This document shows positions 45,993 to 58,453 of a stretch of 64,000 bases of DNA, piece by piece. Numbering within the stretch: position 1 is the stretch's first letter; every line of letters begins with the position of its first letter. The stretch lies in assembly GCA_023614405.1 (NCBI GenBank), contig CM042691.1, positions 169,170,927 to 169,234,926 of the forward strand. Reading direction: 5' to 3'. Origin of the DNA: Avena insularis (Eukaryota > Streptophyta > Magnoliopsida > Poales > Poaceae). Made by a program: the position numbers and the translations under genes. The notes under the pieces were generated by a model, which was not told the DNA's origin, searched no databases, and saw nothing but the letters and a program-made list of their open reading frames with translations.

Positions 45993-47258
45993 CTATGGTG
46001 GTGGTGGAGCAGTAGGTGGTGCAGGTAACTCAAGTGGGGCATGTGGTGTAGGAAATGGAGTAGCTGACCAGTAATGACCTGGCGGTGGAGGTGGGAATTG
46101 TTGAGGGGGATATTGCGGTGATGAATATTCCTGATAGTGTGGCTGCAACTGCTGAGAAGATGCCATCATATGCACTGAACCCTGGGAATATTTGGCTGCT
46201 GATGCTGAACCACGAGAGACCCCATCTACCGAAGACCCTGCTTTAGAAGATGTGGTCACCTCCCACTTGATGACAGAATTTGGGTTCTCCCTGCAAACCC
46301 TACTCATGTGACCATGCCTGCCGCACTAGCGACAAGACCTAGAAAAGTCACATTCAGCGACACGGTGACCATCCCCGCACTTGAAACAAAGCATGCCCTG
46401 TCCTGGAACGGGTCATAGGAATGTAGGTGATGTAGAGTGTGACCCTGAATAAGACTGAGCCCCTGACTGCCTGGGCTTGAATGACTGCTAAGTCCATTGC
46501 TCTGGCTTGAACTTCTTGAAGTTGGATCGCTGAGTAGACGCACTCCCATCCATGTAGTTCCACTTATGGCCCCCACCATTGTTGTTGGCACCATTTGCAC
46601 GATTTTTCTCTGCCTCTGTGAGTTGATATTGTAACTCTAAACCCCTAGCCTGCTCAACCACAGCGAAATAGTTGGATGGGCGATTCACTCCCATCACATG
46701 TCGATATCGCGAATTAAGTCCCTCGAAGAACCTCCTTGCTTTCTCTGGCTCATTCTGATTAATATGGTCCACAAAATGAACCATCTTACTAAACTCAGCA
46801 TCATACTCATCCACCATCTTGTTTCCTTGCTTGATATTCCTGAGGGAAACATCCATATTCTCCTTGAATGAAGTTGGGTAGTACTTAGCAGTGAATTGTG
46901 TAACAAAAACATCCCATGTAGGCGGTCCATGAGCTGGTGTCCAAGCTGCATGGACTCCGTCCCACCAAACATCAGCGAGACCCTTCACCTGAAAAGCCAC
47001 ATACACAACTCTGTCCTCTGGCGTCATCATTGATGCATCCATGTATTTCTCCATGGTGCGAAGCCAACTTCCAGCATCCATTGGTGTCCCTAATCCATCA
47101 AACTTTTTCAATTTCATATCCATCCACTTGGTGAGCGTCATATTCGCCACATGATGTCAATCACTATTCCCAGATTGGTTCACTTCCTCATCTGACCCCT
47201 CTGCATGACCATTGCGGCCAGCACGGCCACGAGCCCGACCCCTAGGATTCGGCGCCAT
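45993..47258 (-). pseudogene. Gypsy gag, nearly complete, one early stop
   Basis: Start MAPNPRGRARGRAGR at 47258; a TGA follows after GNSD near 47155, then the frame is open from 47150 (MANMTLTKWMDM). Gag core with GLADVWWDGVH, FTAKYYPTSFKE, VDEYDAEFSKMVHF, EKARRFFEGLNSRY and EQARGLELQY; then a frame change near 46490, knuckles near 46310-46400 (the second has a TAG at CRQ-type position, 46326) and a Pro-rich tail to the TAG at 45993. Used here as the reference gag for the other copies. Confidence 0.88.
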
Positions 47259-47516
47259 AACTATACAACACATTATCAACAATCAGTAAACAAAAACACA
47301 TAAGATCAAATAATTTCCATCCTTACTCAAATAGATAAGATAAATAAGAAAAATTAAATCAATAGAAACGCAAATGAGATGCATGTCCCATAAACCCCAT
47401 CCTATAGTGCAGTGTGTCTTTTTTTTGGTTGGTCCTAACTCAAGTTTTGATTTTTTTTTCAAACCATATCCTAACTAATTACGCCAGAGATCTAAAGCCT
47501 AGGCTTTGATACCAAC
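47259..47516 (-). other. Gypsy leader with primer-binding site, right copy
   Basis: The primer-binding site at 47502-47514 reads TGGTATCAAAGCC on the minus strand, one base different from the left copy (6785-6797). The rest is AT-rich leader. Confidence 0.8.
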
Positions 47517-49351
47517 TGTAACACCCCAGATTTCTACCTAGCTGGCGGTGTTACCACACTTCTTAAATTATGATCGAAACTAACTAAAATTCAAAATTTC
47601 GGCAGCATCTCCTTTGTTTCAAAGGACATCCACGATAGGCAAAACACAATATAATGGATAAAGACAGTAAAGACCATATAACTAAGCAATCCACGCAGTT
47701 CACATAGTGCATAATCATTCCATGACACGAGTACTAACGGTGGAGCGACCAAAGGCTCACAAGAACATGCAAACGACTCCACGAATTATGACAAAGGAAT
47801 AATGGTAAACTAAGAATTATGTGTGATCCATATTCTATGATATGTAGAATTGATGTGTGGGCCAAAGTGGTGGCGATCTACTCCCTCCCATCCATGTCGC
47901 TGCGCTGAGTACCTGTAATCCAAATAAAAACCAAAGAAAACACAAGGGTGAGTAAAAATATACTCAGCAAGCACAAGTTCAGAACCAAATCAATAACATA
48001 CAAACTCCAATACTCATTCCAAATGATATCTATAAAGACCATTAAATTTATTTTGTTTTACGGTATGGGCATTTCGGAATATTCACTGTTAACTTCCTCA
48101 CCGACCTCGCGGAATAGTTAAACAAGCGAATTATCACCGACCTAGCCCAAGGTCACCGGAGTAGTTACATAATAACTTATATCACCACCCGCCCTGGAAT
48201 AGTTACTTGTAACTTATTCACCGCCCTGACTTAAAGTAAAATTTTCAACAACAACTCATGGCATGAACACCAAAGAAAAAAACCAATATGACATGGCCAA
48301 CAATTCAAGATGGAAATCATAACACAAAGGACTCGTCATGCACTTGCCTTAGAACGGCGTTTACACTGAAGAACCACCCTCGGAACCCGTACCTCCAAAT
48401 CCTGTAGGTAAATAATTTTAGAGACTGTTTTTGAATGGAGAAACTAATTTACGGCAGGCAGTCTTAATACCAAATCTATCCCGAAGTTGGACCTAGATAT
48501 TTTTGAAATCATCTGCTGCTTATTGGTTGCTAGATCTAACATAGATAAAATTATTTCCTTATTACCTCTCAACTAGCACATCTATGATTGAATCAAATTA
48601 AGCAAAAAGGCAATAGTACGAGTACTATCTAGTTTGAATCTCTTCATTACATAGGCCGCATTTGCTATAGCAGAGCACGCGCATGCTAGCCAAAATCTGA
48701 ACCAGGTATTCGATGCTCCTTCTAGTACTAGCTACTGATCGGAAGAACGATAAATCACGTGCCTAGGTGCCAAACTAGTGTGGTTGACTGTAATAGAAAA
48801 ATACCAGATGTACTGAATTGATACAGACGACGGACAAGCCTAAAATCTCAAACCAACAACAACGAGTTGCTGCCGGCGGAGGGAAAAACCATGTACCTGG
48901 TAACGAGACTGTCACAGACGAGGGAGTCAAACGGAAACAGGTGACGACGACCAGGAAAATCCATGCAGGAGCGACTACCGGCGGCGGACTATGGAGGAAC
49001 CCTAGGCAACAGCGGCAACGACTACTTCCAGGACTTGAGGAACATTTTGGTTCAGAGTAAGGTTGGGTCTAGTTCGGGATTTTCCTTTTTATTAATTTGT
49101 TTTTTCCTCTACTCGGAAACGGACTCTAGGATCAGCCGAAAATATTTTGTAGCAAAAACAAATCTAACGTATCTCCAACAATTCATTTGACCTCCGATTT
49201 GAATAAATTTATACTTTTTTCGATCAGCTCATCGAGACGCATCCGACCATGGTATTTGATTATCCATTGGACTTATGGTTTAAAAAGTCAAATTTTGGTC
49301 AACTATAAAGAGATATTAAAATTAATGTGTATAGATTTACGGGATATTACA
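47517..49351 (-). repeat. 5' LTR of the gypsy element
   Basis: 1.84 kb, TGTAACACCCCAG to GGGATATTACA, followed by target duplication GGAGT. Partner of 30245-32076 and duplicate of 6800-8638. Confidence 0.92.
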
Positions 49352-49409
49352 GGAGTATTACATGTTGCTGCCACTAACACTATATGTGCCAATATCCACC
49401 CTACTTATG

Positions 49410-49600
49410 TTGCTACTACTTCTATGCTACTTTTGCTGCTACTACTTCTGTTATCTATTCTGCTACTACTATCTGTGCTTCTACTACTATCTATGCTGCT
49501 ACTAGTATCTGTGGTGTTACTACTTCTGTTATCTGTGCTTCTACTACTATCTGTACTACTACTATCTATGGTGCTACTGTGCTTCTACTACTATCTGTGC
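49410..49600 (+). repeat. Short-unit tandem repeat, right copy
   Basis: Same CTACTACTATCTGTG-type array as at 8690-8890, with differences in unit number. It yields an accidental Leu-rich open frame. Confidence 0.8.
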
Positions 49601-49823
49601 TGGGACATCAACACCTTGAAATTATGCTTGGGCTTGTATGAAGCACTTTCTTATGTCGTGTATGCGGGTGCTTCTATGAAATGAGTCCCGATTTTTTCCG
49701 CAATCTTGATTAACTTCCGTTTTGGCAGAAATCAGGCACTCCTAGTTTAAGGAAATTAGCAAAGGTCTTGCCGGATTTTTTCAGAACTTTACTAACCATT
49801 ATATGCTATTTATTAGTGCAAAA

Positions 49824-51771
49824 ATGTGTGACAACGACGAGGCTGGATCTTCTAAGCGCATCAATGCTGAAGGATAAGTCAGAACTCAAAAGAAACAATT
49901 GTCATTCTAGGAGGAGGCCCAGCGACTACAAGAAGATGAAGAATATGATCCTTCCGAGAGCGATGACGATGAGATGGAAGACGCAGAGGAAGTAGCCAAA
50001 GGAACGCCGGATGATGAAACCACTGATGGCGGTGAGGGCACAACAAGTGGTAGAAATCCACACCGTTAGAAGGAACGACGCCCGAACAAGGTTAGCACCA
50101 TTAGAAAGGAAATTACCAAAGTGAACCCAACAGGGGTTCCTTTGGCGCCCGACCACGTCGACAAAGGGTACGGTGGGCAAGTGGCGGCTACCACCCGGAC
50201 CACCATCTCGATCAACACCAAGAATCTCCGGCATAAAGATAATGGCCATTTGCGCACACTCCTCTTCGAGAAGATACATGCAACATACAAGTTCCCCACT
50301 AAGTATCGGAACACAAATTATCACAGGAATGAAGTAAATAAAACCGCCCGTAGAAGGATGAGCACCTCCCTACCCAGCTGGAGAACCCGGATAAAGAAGA
50401 AGATATTTAAAGAAGGGAAAAGTCTCGAGGAGATCCAGAAGATTGACCCACAGATCACCGAAGATCAATACCGGGAGTTCAAGGACATGTGCGAATCAGA
50501 AAAACCCGCGGCCTTGAGTAGGCGGGGATAGGAGTTGCAGGCGATGAATATAGGTCACCACCATCTCAGATCTGGTGGATACAGAACCGTGGAGGCCAAA
50601 TGGGATAAGGAGGATGACGAGTATATTGCTAAGGGGATACCTAACCCCTTTGCAAAATTCAAAAACAGGCAGCTTCGAAACTTTATCATAGCTCGTTACC
50701 ATGTGGACCAAAAACCAAACAACTCAGTGCGGATCCTATGGTGAAGGACTTCGAGGTTATTGTGATAAGTAAATTAATTCCCACGGATCAAATCGATTGC
50801 ATTCTAATCGATGAAGTCGAATTTCAAAACAGTTCACTGTTACTTCTTCTCAGGAGCTGGAAATTGCTAGTCAGGGATCCCAGGGTTCCTCAACCTAGGG
50901 GTAGACAGCGCCCCCCTGTAGGATAACTCTTTTAATAGGGCGATGAACCGGGCCAAGAAAATCACACCGGTTACAAAGAAGCCGCCGTCGGCTGGCCGTC
51001 TGGCTGGCTTCAGGGTAAGAATTGGGTGGATCATTTTGGTTCACCGCCGAGGACACATGTGGAGCGAAAGAGAGATGAGGAAAACCGTGAGGTTCAAGAA
51101 CTTAAGGAACAAGTGGCATGGATTCCGCAGATCGTCCAAGACAACCTGGCAATCACCCTCACGTCCATCCTGCCTACCTTGGTGGAGTTAATAGAGAACT
51201 GGAGTGTGGGTGGTCGAAAAGGGTCGTGGCTGATTCCAAGCATGGTCAGTAGCCACTCGAACAACGTGGCGCCGACTAATCAGGAAAATTATGTGTTCGT
51301 GTCTCCACCTGCTAGCTCTGTGACACTTGAAGTGTTGGTGACTCCTTCTGCCATCACCATGGCACCGGACGTGTTGGTGACTCCCCCTGCCATTGTGGCG
51401 GCACCGGAGCTCCATGCACCCGGTAGGGAGAATGCACCGGCGGTCGACACCATGCCATCAAGCAGCCCCTCCGTCTCTTAAATGCCTGTCGGCATATGCG
51501 GTGCCTCGACATTAGACGATCTTGACACCATCATGGTAAACAAATTACTTTAGCGCCTTGCCATTTCTTACTCTTATGGCATCTCTGATGCCATACATGT
51601 TTTCTGCAAACGGATGTTCCTTGCACTCTCTTATGCTACGTGAACAACGAGATGTGGGATGTTTCCAAGGGTACCATCATTCAACCCTTGTTCCGCACGT
51701 TCCACTCAAATCTGATGCCAGATAGCGTGCATAGGGTTAAAATTATTTGGGTGCTAGGGGGCTACGACGAC
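49824..51771 (+). pseudogene. CACTA second ORF, right copy (5' part)
   Basis: Duplicate of 9115-11009. MCDNDEAGSSKR start, an acidic tract, then a 136-codon open piece (50121-50531) with PSWRTRIKKKIF, IDPQITEDQYREFKDMC and ESEKPAALSRRG, ending at the same TAG as the left copy. Next GGYRTVEAKWDKEDDEY, KGIPNPFAKFKNRQLR and ARYHVD (Ptta/En/Spm domain). The intron donor that is GTAAG in the left copy reads ATAAG here, so splicing would be lost. The gene is interrupted at 51772 by the copia. Confidence 0.78.
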
Positions 51772-51776
51772 CTAGA

Positions 51777-53428
51777 TGTAGGGTTCGCAGCATAGAAAAC
51801 AAAAAATTTCCTATGATGTGAACTATGTACCAAGATCTATCTATTAGATACAAACAACGGGCGGATGTATATCCGTAGAGAACATACCCTTAAAGACCGA
51901 TAAAGCTTAACGAGTTCAACTCGTGGTTGATGTAGACGATCTCTTGCCGATCTCAAGATCGAGAGGAAGTCCTAGCGCCGCAAATCAGCAGCTCATCCGT
52001 GCTCGCACACACGTTCGAGGCACCGAGCAACCTCCGCCCCCTCGCTCCAGCGATGCAGCGGAATCACAACTCTTTCTTGCCGAATAGCCACCGGGAACAT
52101 GTATCTCGCTAGTCCGAGACCATGGGGGATAAATTCTAGAGGGGGAGAGAGATCCTTCACGAGGAGGTGTGAGTGAGAAGTGAGAGGAGGGGCTCCTTTT
52201 ATAGGAGGAGGGGGAACCCAAGGGCGCGGCCACCGGCCATGGGGGCTGCCCCCTATCCTCCTTCATTCATGTGGGTGGACACTCCACTCACAAAAATCCA
52301 TTCATATGCCTCCACTCAAAATCCCACTCAAACTTGCCATTAATTTCCACCAAATTTAATGCAAACTCTCATTAAATAAAACTCTTTTATTTTATTCAGA
52401 ATTTTGTCAATTACTTTAATGACAAACATTCACAAATAACCCCTTGCTAGAATTCTATTTCACATGCATAACCACTTTATGCAATTTCACCTGAAAACCT
52501 GTTTCGGTATCTAGTGAAATAAATTCCTGCACTTGTTCATTCTTTCGGCATGAAACTTTTGCTCCAATTGGATGTCGGTGTCTCTTAAGTGTGTCACCCT
52601 ACGGTTCGTGAATAATGCGGACATGATCGAGACCCCTCTCGGATCAATAATCAAAGCGGGATCTGGAGACCCATACTGACTCCCACACATTCAACGATGA
52701 CTTTCTTGTGATCATCAGAACCTTTTACGCTAGTATCTTAATCCCTTTGTTTCACGATATATTACATGTCCGAGATTCGATCATCGGTATCTCCATACCT
52801 AGTTTGATCTCGTTACTGACATGCACTCTTTTCTCGTTCCCGTGATATAACATTCTAGTGATCAAATCACTTGCTTGCAAGCTAATCAATGTGATATCAC
52901 CGAGAGGGCCCAGAGTATATCTATCCGTCATCGGGATGAACAAATTCCACTCTCGATCCATGAGCCTCAATATAACACTTTATTAGTTCTGAATCCATCT
53001 TTATAATCACCCTGTTACGGTGTGACGTTTGATGTTATCAAGAAACTCTTCCGGTGTTAGTGATTGACATGATCTCATGGTCTAAGGATTAGGATCACTT
53101 CGTAAGTTGTTATAGCAATATAAACTCAATTACTTTGATCGTAATGCTATACCTCGGATGAATGTTCATCACACCATTACACTAATGTTGTGATCCCGTT
53201 ATTAACAACATCCAATATCCATGATCAGGAAACCTTGATCATCTTGTTAATCAACGAGCTAGTTTATGAGAGAGGCATAACTAGGAACTTTCTGTTTGTT
53301 TATTAAACACACATGTATTAATGTTTCCGTATTAATACAATTATAGCATGAAAAATAAACATCTATCATATACTTGGAATACACATAATAAACACTTTAT
53401 TATTGCCTCTCAGGGCATATTCCCTTCA
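51777..53428 (-). repeat. 3' LTR of the copia element
   Basis: 1652 bp. On the minus strand the purine-rich AAGTGGGAGAC just before it (53429-53439) is the polypurine tract. It contains the same TATA-like TATAAAAGGAG as the other LTR. Confidence 0.93.
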
Positions 53429-53487
53429 GTCTCCCACTTGCACTAGAGACAATAATCTAGTTACATAGTGATAAATCTAACACCCAT

Positions 53488-55240
53488 TTAGTTCTGGTGT
53501 TGATCATGTTTTGCTCTAGGGAGAGTTTTAGTCAACGGATCTGCTACATTGAGATCTGTATGTACTTTACAAATCTTTATATCTCCATCCTTGACATGTT
53601 CGCGGATGGAGTGAAACCGGCGCTTAATATGCTTGGAATGCTTGTGAGACCTTGGCTCTTTGGCATTGGCAATGGCACCATTGTTGTCATAATAGATCAC
53701 CATTGGGTCCAACGCGTTTGCAACCACTCCTAGTTCGGATATGAACTCCTTCATCCAAACTGCTTCTCGAGCCGCTTCAAGCAAAGAACATATTCGACCT
53801 CCGTTGTTGATCCCGCTACCACAGGTTGTTTGGAGCTCCTCCAACTAACTGCTCCGCCATTCATGAGAAATACGTATCCGGATTGAGACTTAGAGTCATC
53901 CGGTCAGTGTCAAAGCTAGCGTCAACATAACACTTAGCGATGAGCTCTTCTTCACCTCCTTATACAAGAAACATATCCTTAGTTCTTCGTAAGTACTTAA
54001 GGATATTATTGACCGCTATTCAGTGTTCCGAACCTGGATCCGATTGGTACCTACTAGTCAAACTAATAGCATGTGCCACATCCGGTCTTGTACATAGCAT
54101 GGCGTACATTATAGAGCCTATGGCTGAAGCATAGGGGACTTTGTCCATTATCTCTCTTTCTTCCGCCGAAGCCGGACTTTGAGTCTTACTCAATGTCTTG
54201 CCTTGCAACATAGGTAAGAACCCCTTCTTACTTCCGTCCATTTTAAACTTCTTTAAAATCTTATCAAGGTATGTACTTTGCGATAGCCCTATTAGGCGCC
54301 TAGATCTATCTCTATAGATCTTTATGCCTAATATGTATGATGCTTCACCTAGGTCCTTCATTGAAAATTTGCTGTTTAGATAACTTTTAACACTGTTTAA
54401 AAGATCTATATCATTTCCGATCAATAATATGTCATCCACATATAATATCAGAAATTCCACATTGCTCCCACTCACTTTCTTGTAAATACAAGATTCTCCA
54501 TAAGTTTGGACAAATCCAAACTCTTTGATCACCTCATCAAAGCGGAGATTCCAACTTTGCTTGCTTCAATCCATAGATGGATCGCTGAAGCTTGCACACC
54601 TTGTTAGCATCCATAGGATCGACAAAACCCTTTGGTTGTATCATATACAACTCTTCTTCAATATTACCATTGAGAAACGCGATTTTGACATCCATCTGCC
54701 ATATCTCATAATCGAAATATGCAGCAATTGCTAACATAATCCTAACTGACTTTAGCATCGCTACGGGAGAGAATGTCTCATCGTAGTCAACTCCTTGAAT
54801 TTGTCGAAACCCCTTTGCGACAAGTCGAGCTTTATAGACGGTCACATTACCATCAGCATCAGTTTTCCTTTTGAAAAACCATTTGTTCTCCACGGCCTTT
54901 CGGTCGTGAGGTAATTCCACCAAGTTGCAAACTTGATTTTCATACATGGATTCCATCTCGGATTTCATGGCTTCTAACCATTTGTTGGAATCCGGGCTCA
55001 TCATCGCTTCTTCATACGTCGCAGGGTCATCATTTTCATCAACCATGAAATTCATGGATTTCAGATAGCTCGAGCTGCAGCGTCCGCTTGACCTGCGAGG
55101 TTCGGTAGTACTCTCTTCGAGTTTCATGATCATTATCATTAGTTCCCTCTTCAATGTGGAGCCAACTCGAACAACTTCCGCGCGCTACTCGCCATACTTT
55201 GAAGAGAAGGTTCAATAACCTCTTCGAAGTTCTACCTTCC
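53488..55240 (-). pseudogene. Copia reverse transcriptase and RNase H, frameshifted
   Basis: RT begins around 55154 (EESTTEPRRSSGR, NKWFFKRKTDADGNV, RLVAKGFRQIQGVDYDETF, WQMDVKIAFLNG). A deletion near 54540, where WNLRFDEVI should follow LKQA, shifts the frame; then FLILYVDDILLIGND with the YVDD site intact and SYILGIKIYRD. RNase H is split by stops between 54020 and 53844 and ends VIYYDNNGAIANAKEP, HSIREHVKDGDIKICKVHTD, NVADPLTKTLPRAKHDQHQN. Confidence 0.88.
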
Positions 55241-55242
55241 GA

Positions 55243-56640
55243 CTACTCACACCTTTCATGAAACTCTTTCTCTAGAAAGGATCCATTCTTGGCAACAAAA
55301 ACCTTGCCCTCGGATCTGTGATAGAAGGAATACCCAATAGTTTCCTTAGGGTATCCTATGAAGACGCATTTTTCCGCTTTGGGTTCGAGTTTATCCGGTT
55401 GAAGTTTCTTCACATAAACATCGCAACCCCAAACTTTAAGAAATGATAGCTTAGGTTTGTTTCCAAACCACAATTCATACGGTGTCTTTTCAACGGATTT
55501 AGATGGTGCCCGATTTAAAGTGAATGCAGCAGTTTCTAGTGCATAACCCCAAAATGACAATGGCAAGTCCGTCAGAGACATCATAGATCGAACCATATCT
55601 AATAAAGTACGATTACGATGTTCCGACACACCATTTCGTTGTGGTGTTCCGGCAGGCGTGAGTTGTGAAACAATTCCACACTCTTTCATGTGAGTGCTAA
55701 ACTCGTAACTTAGATACTCACCTCCACGGTCGGACCGTAGAAATTTGATCTTTCTATTACGATGATTTTCCACTTCATTCTGAAATTCCTTGAACTTTTC
55801 AAAGGTTTCAGATTTGTGTTTCATCAAGTAGATATAACTATACCTACTCAAATCATCCGTGAAAGTAACAAAATAACGATATCCACCTCGCGCCGACACA
55901 CTCATTGGACCACATACATCAGAATGTATGATTTCCAATAAATCCGCCTGCTCCATTGAACCGGAAAACGGCGTTCTAGTCATCTTGCCCATAAGGCATG
56001 GCTCACATGTATCAAATGATTCAAAATCAAGTGATTCCAAAAGTCCATCTGAATGGAGCTTCTTCATGCGTTTAACGCCAATATGACCTAGACGGCAGTG
56101 CCACATATATGCGGATATATCATCATTTAGTTTAATCCTTTTAGCATCAACATTATGAATATGTGTAACATTATTATCAAGGTCCAAAAGAAATAAACCA
56201 TTCATCATAGGTGCATGACCATAAAAGATTTCATTCATATAAATGGAACAACCATTGTTCTCGGATTTAAATGAATAACCACTTCGCATCAAACACGATG
56301 CAGATACAATGTTCATGCTCAGTGCAGGCACCAGATAACAATTATTCAAGTTTATAACTAATCCCGACGGCAAGTGGAGAGGCAGCGTTCCAACGGCGAT
56401 CACATCAACGCTTGATCCACTGCCGACACGCATCTTGACCTCACTCCTTGCTAGCGGTCGCTTGTTCCGCAGCCCCTGATTCGAGTTACAAATATTAGCA
56501 ACTGAACCGGTATCAAATACCCAGGTGCTACTGCGAGCACTAGTCAAGTACACATCAATAACATGTATATCATATATACCTTTGTTTGCCTTGCCGGCCT
56601 TCTTGTCTGCCAAATACTTGGGGCGATTCGCCCAAAGGCA
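55243..56640 (-). pseudogene. Copia protease and integrase, open frame of 456 codons
   Basis: Protease motif WVFDTGSVANIC; GAG-pre-integrase zinc part MWHCRLGHIG and CEPCLMGKM. The integrase core has all three acidic residues: IHSDVCGPM, FLRSDRGGEY, NGVSEHRNRTLLDM. It ends with CVFIGYPKETIGYSFY and a stop at 55243, before RT. A frameshift at about 56640 separates it from gag. The best preserved enzyme domain in the window, but not a complete polyprotein. Confidence 0.88.
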
Positions 56641-57398
56641 GTCCCCTTACAATAGTTTTCGGTATCAGACTTAGGTCCAACTCGGGGTTTCTTTTCAGGC
56701 ACGGCAACAGGCTTGCCGCCCTTACTTCCCTTCTGTTTTCCCTTCTTGTCTTTCTTGAAACCAGTGTTCCTATTGATCATCAACACTTGATGTTCCTTTT
56801 TGATCTCCACTTCTGCAGTTTTAAGCATTGACAGAAGCTCAGGGAGAGACTTCTTCATGCCTTGCATATTATAGTTCATCACAAAGCTCTTATAGCTAGG
56901 TGGCGTAGACGTAACACGATGGATGCCTAAGTCAATGGGAATCGTTATTCCCAAGGACACAAGCTTATCTACAGAATCCAACATCTTGAGTACATGCTCA
57001 CTAACGGAGCTGTGCTCTTCCATCATGCAGCTAAAGAACTTTTCTGAAGCGTTGTAGCTCTCTACAGCAGCATGTGTGTCGAAAATCATTTTTAACTCAC
57101 CCATTGTATCAAATGCATTGTCGTTTTCGAAACGCTTTCGAAGTTCCAGCTCTAGCCCATACAATATGCCGCAATGAACTAAGTTGTGGTCCTCCTGACG
57201 AGTCTGATAGACATTCTTCTCCTCGTCAGGGGCATCCTCAAAAGGTGGGGGTCCTAGTGGCACTTCTAGCACGTATTTCTTTTGTGCAGCAGAGAGGAGA
57301 ATCCTCAAATTCATGGCCCATTCGGTAAAGTTGCTACCATTCATTGCTAGTTTCTCTTTCTCCATGAACACATTGAAATTAAAAGCAGGTGGTGCCAT
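56641..57398 (-). pseudogene. Copia gag with damaged zinc knuckle
   Basis: Start MAPPAFNFNVFMEKEKLAMN at 57398. UBN2-type gag (FTEWAMNLRILLSAAQKKYV, LVHCGILYGLELELRKRF, MKKSLPELLSMLKTAEVEI) and a Lys-rich tract. The knuckle should follow SDTE but reads NYCKGTAFGRIAP; the second Cys, the His and the last Cys are not in place and the frame shifts into the protease frame. Confidence 0.88.
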
Positions 57399-58453
57399 CT
57401 ACAACAGAATTTGTAAAGTTTAGACTAAGTGTATGATAGATTGAGTTCAAATAATCCATATTACGAATGAACTCCCACTCAAAAACGACATCCCTCGTGC
57501 CTTTTTGGTGATTACATGAACCAAATCCACTATACCAAGTCCGATCATCACGTGAGTCGGTATAGCTTCAAAGGCGAGCATCAAATGGGCATCATATCAA
57601 CTATATGACTCATGCTTAACCTTTCGGTCCGTGTTCCGAGGCCATGTCTGTACATGCTAGGCTTGCCAAGTTAGAACCTTAGTATTCACGTGCGTAACTG
57701 TTTTACACCCGAAATATGGTCGTGGGTCCAAGAACACCCGATCATCACGTGATGTCTTGGAGCAACGAAACATAATCGGTGCATACTAAAGGAAGAACAC
57801 ATTATTATCTTGATATTTAAATGAGAGATCATCTTATTATGCTAACAAAACGCTAAACAAGCAATATAAGATGCTATCAAACATCACATGTTTATTAGTG
57901 AAAAGTTATGGTTCCCGCAGATGATCTCTATCATGTGCATCGTGGTATGATCACTATCATACCTATATGTGTAAATCCAAGGTCTATGGAGTTTACACGC
58001 TACGTGTGTTGTACAAGTATCATCTCATACTTCTACTTACAACATCACCATATCATAACACTAGCCCAGCAATAATCTAAACTAGACGCCTCTAATTTAT
58101 CCATTGCAAGTTTTACGTGGCTTAGGGCTTTCGAGGTAGAACCGTTCTTACCTACGAACATGAACCACAACGAGGATAAGAAAATTGTTTACAACTCGTT
58201 TGCAAAATAGATATTGACTATAGTAGGAGAGATAGACACCCGCTAGCCACTTATGCAAACTAGTTGCATGTCAAGCATGGAACAGGTCTCATGTGCGAGG
58301 ACATGTAAAGTTTGTCCGGGCCGCTTCATCCCACTATGCCACCAATATCCAAAATTACAACTAAGAAGCAACAACATGATCATCATCGCCCACATACTCA
58401 TATGTGTACTACCCGTGTAAAGCATCTACGCATAGATCTGGCTTTGATACCAC
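57399..58453 (-). other. Copia leader and primer-binding site
   Basis: About 1.05 kb between the 5' LTR and gag. The primer-binding site at 58440-58452 reads TGGTATCAAAGCC on the minus strand, one base inside the LTR. The rest is leader with no ORF of note. Confidence 0.85.

Larger units (their letters stand above)
30245..49351 (-). mobile_element. Ty3/gypsy chromovirus (Tekay-like) with two gag-pol sets between one LTR pair
   Basis: LTRs at 30245-32076 (3') and 47517-49351 (5'), flanked by the target duplication GGAGT (30240-30244, 49352-49356). Minus-strand order: 5' LTR, primer site, gag, protease, RT, RNase H, integrase, chromodomain-like end; then, with no LTR between, a second partial gag, protease, a nested 6.5-kb element, RT, part of RNase H, integrase, chromodomain-like end, 3' LTR. 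The extra set is joined inside gag at about 42588. Neither set can make an active polyprotein. Confidence 0.9.
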
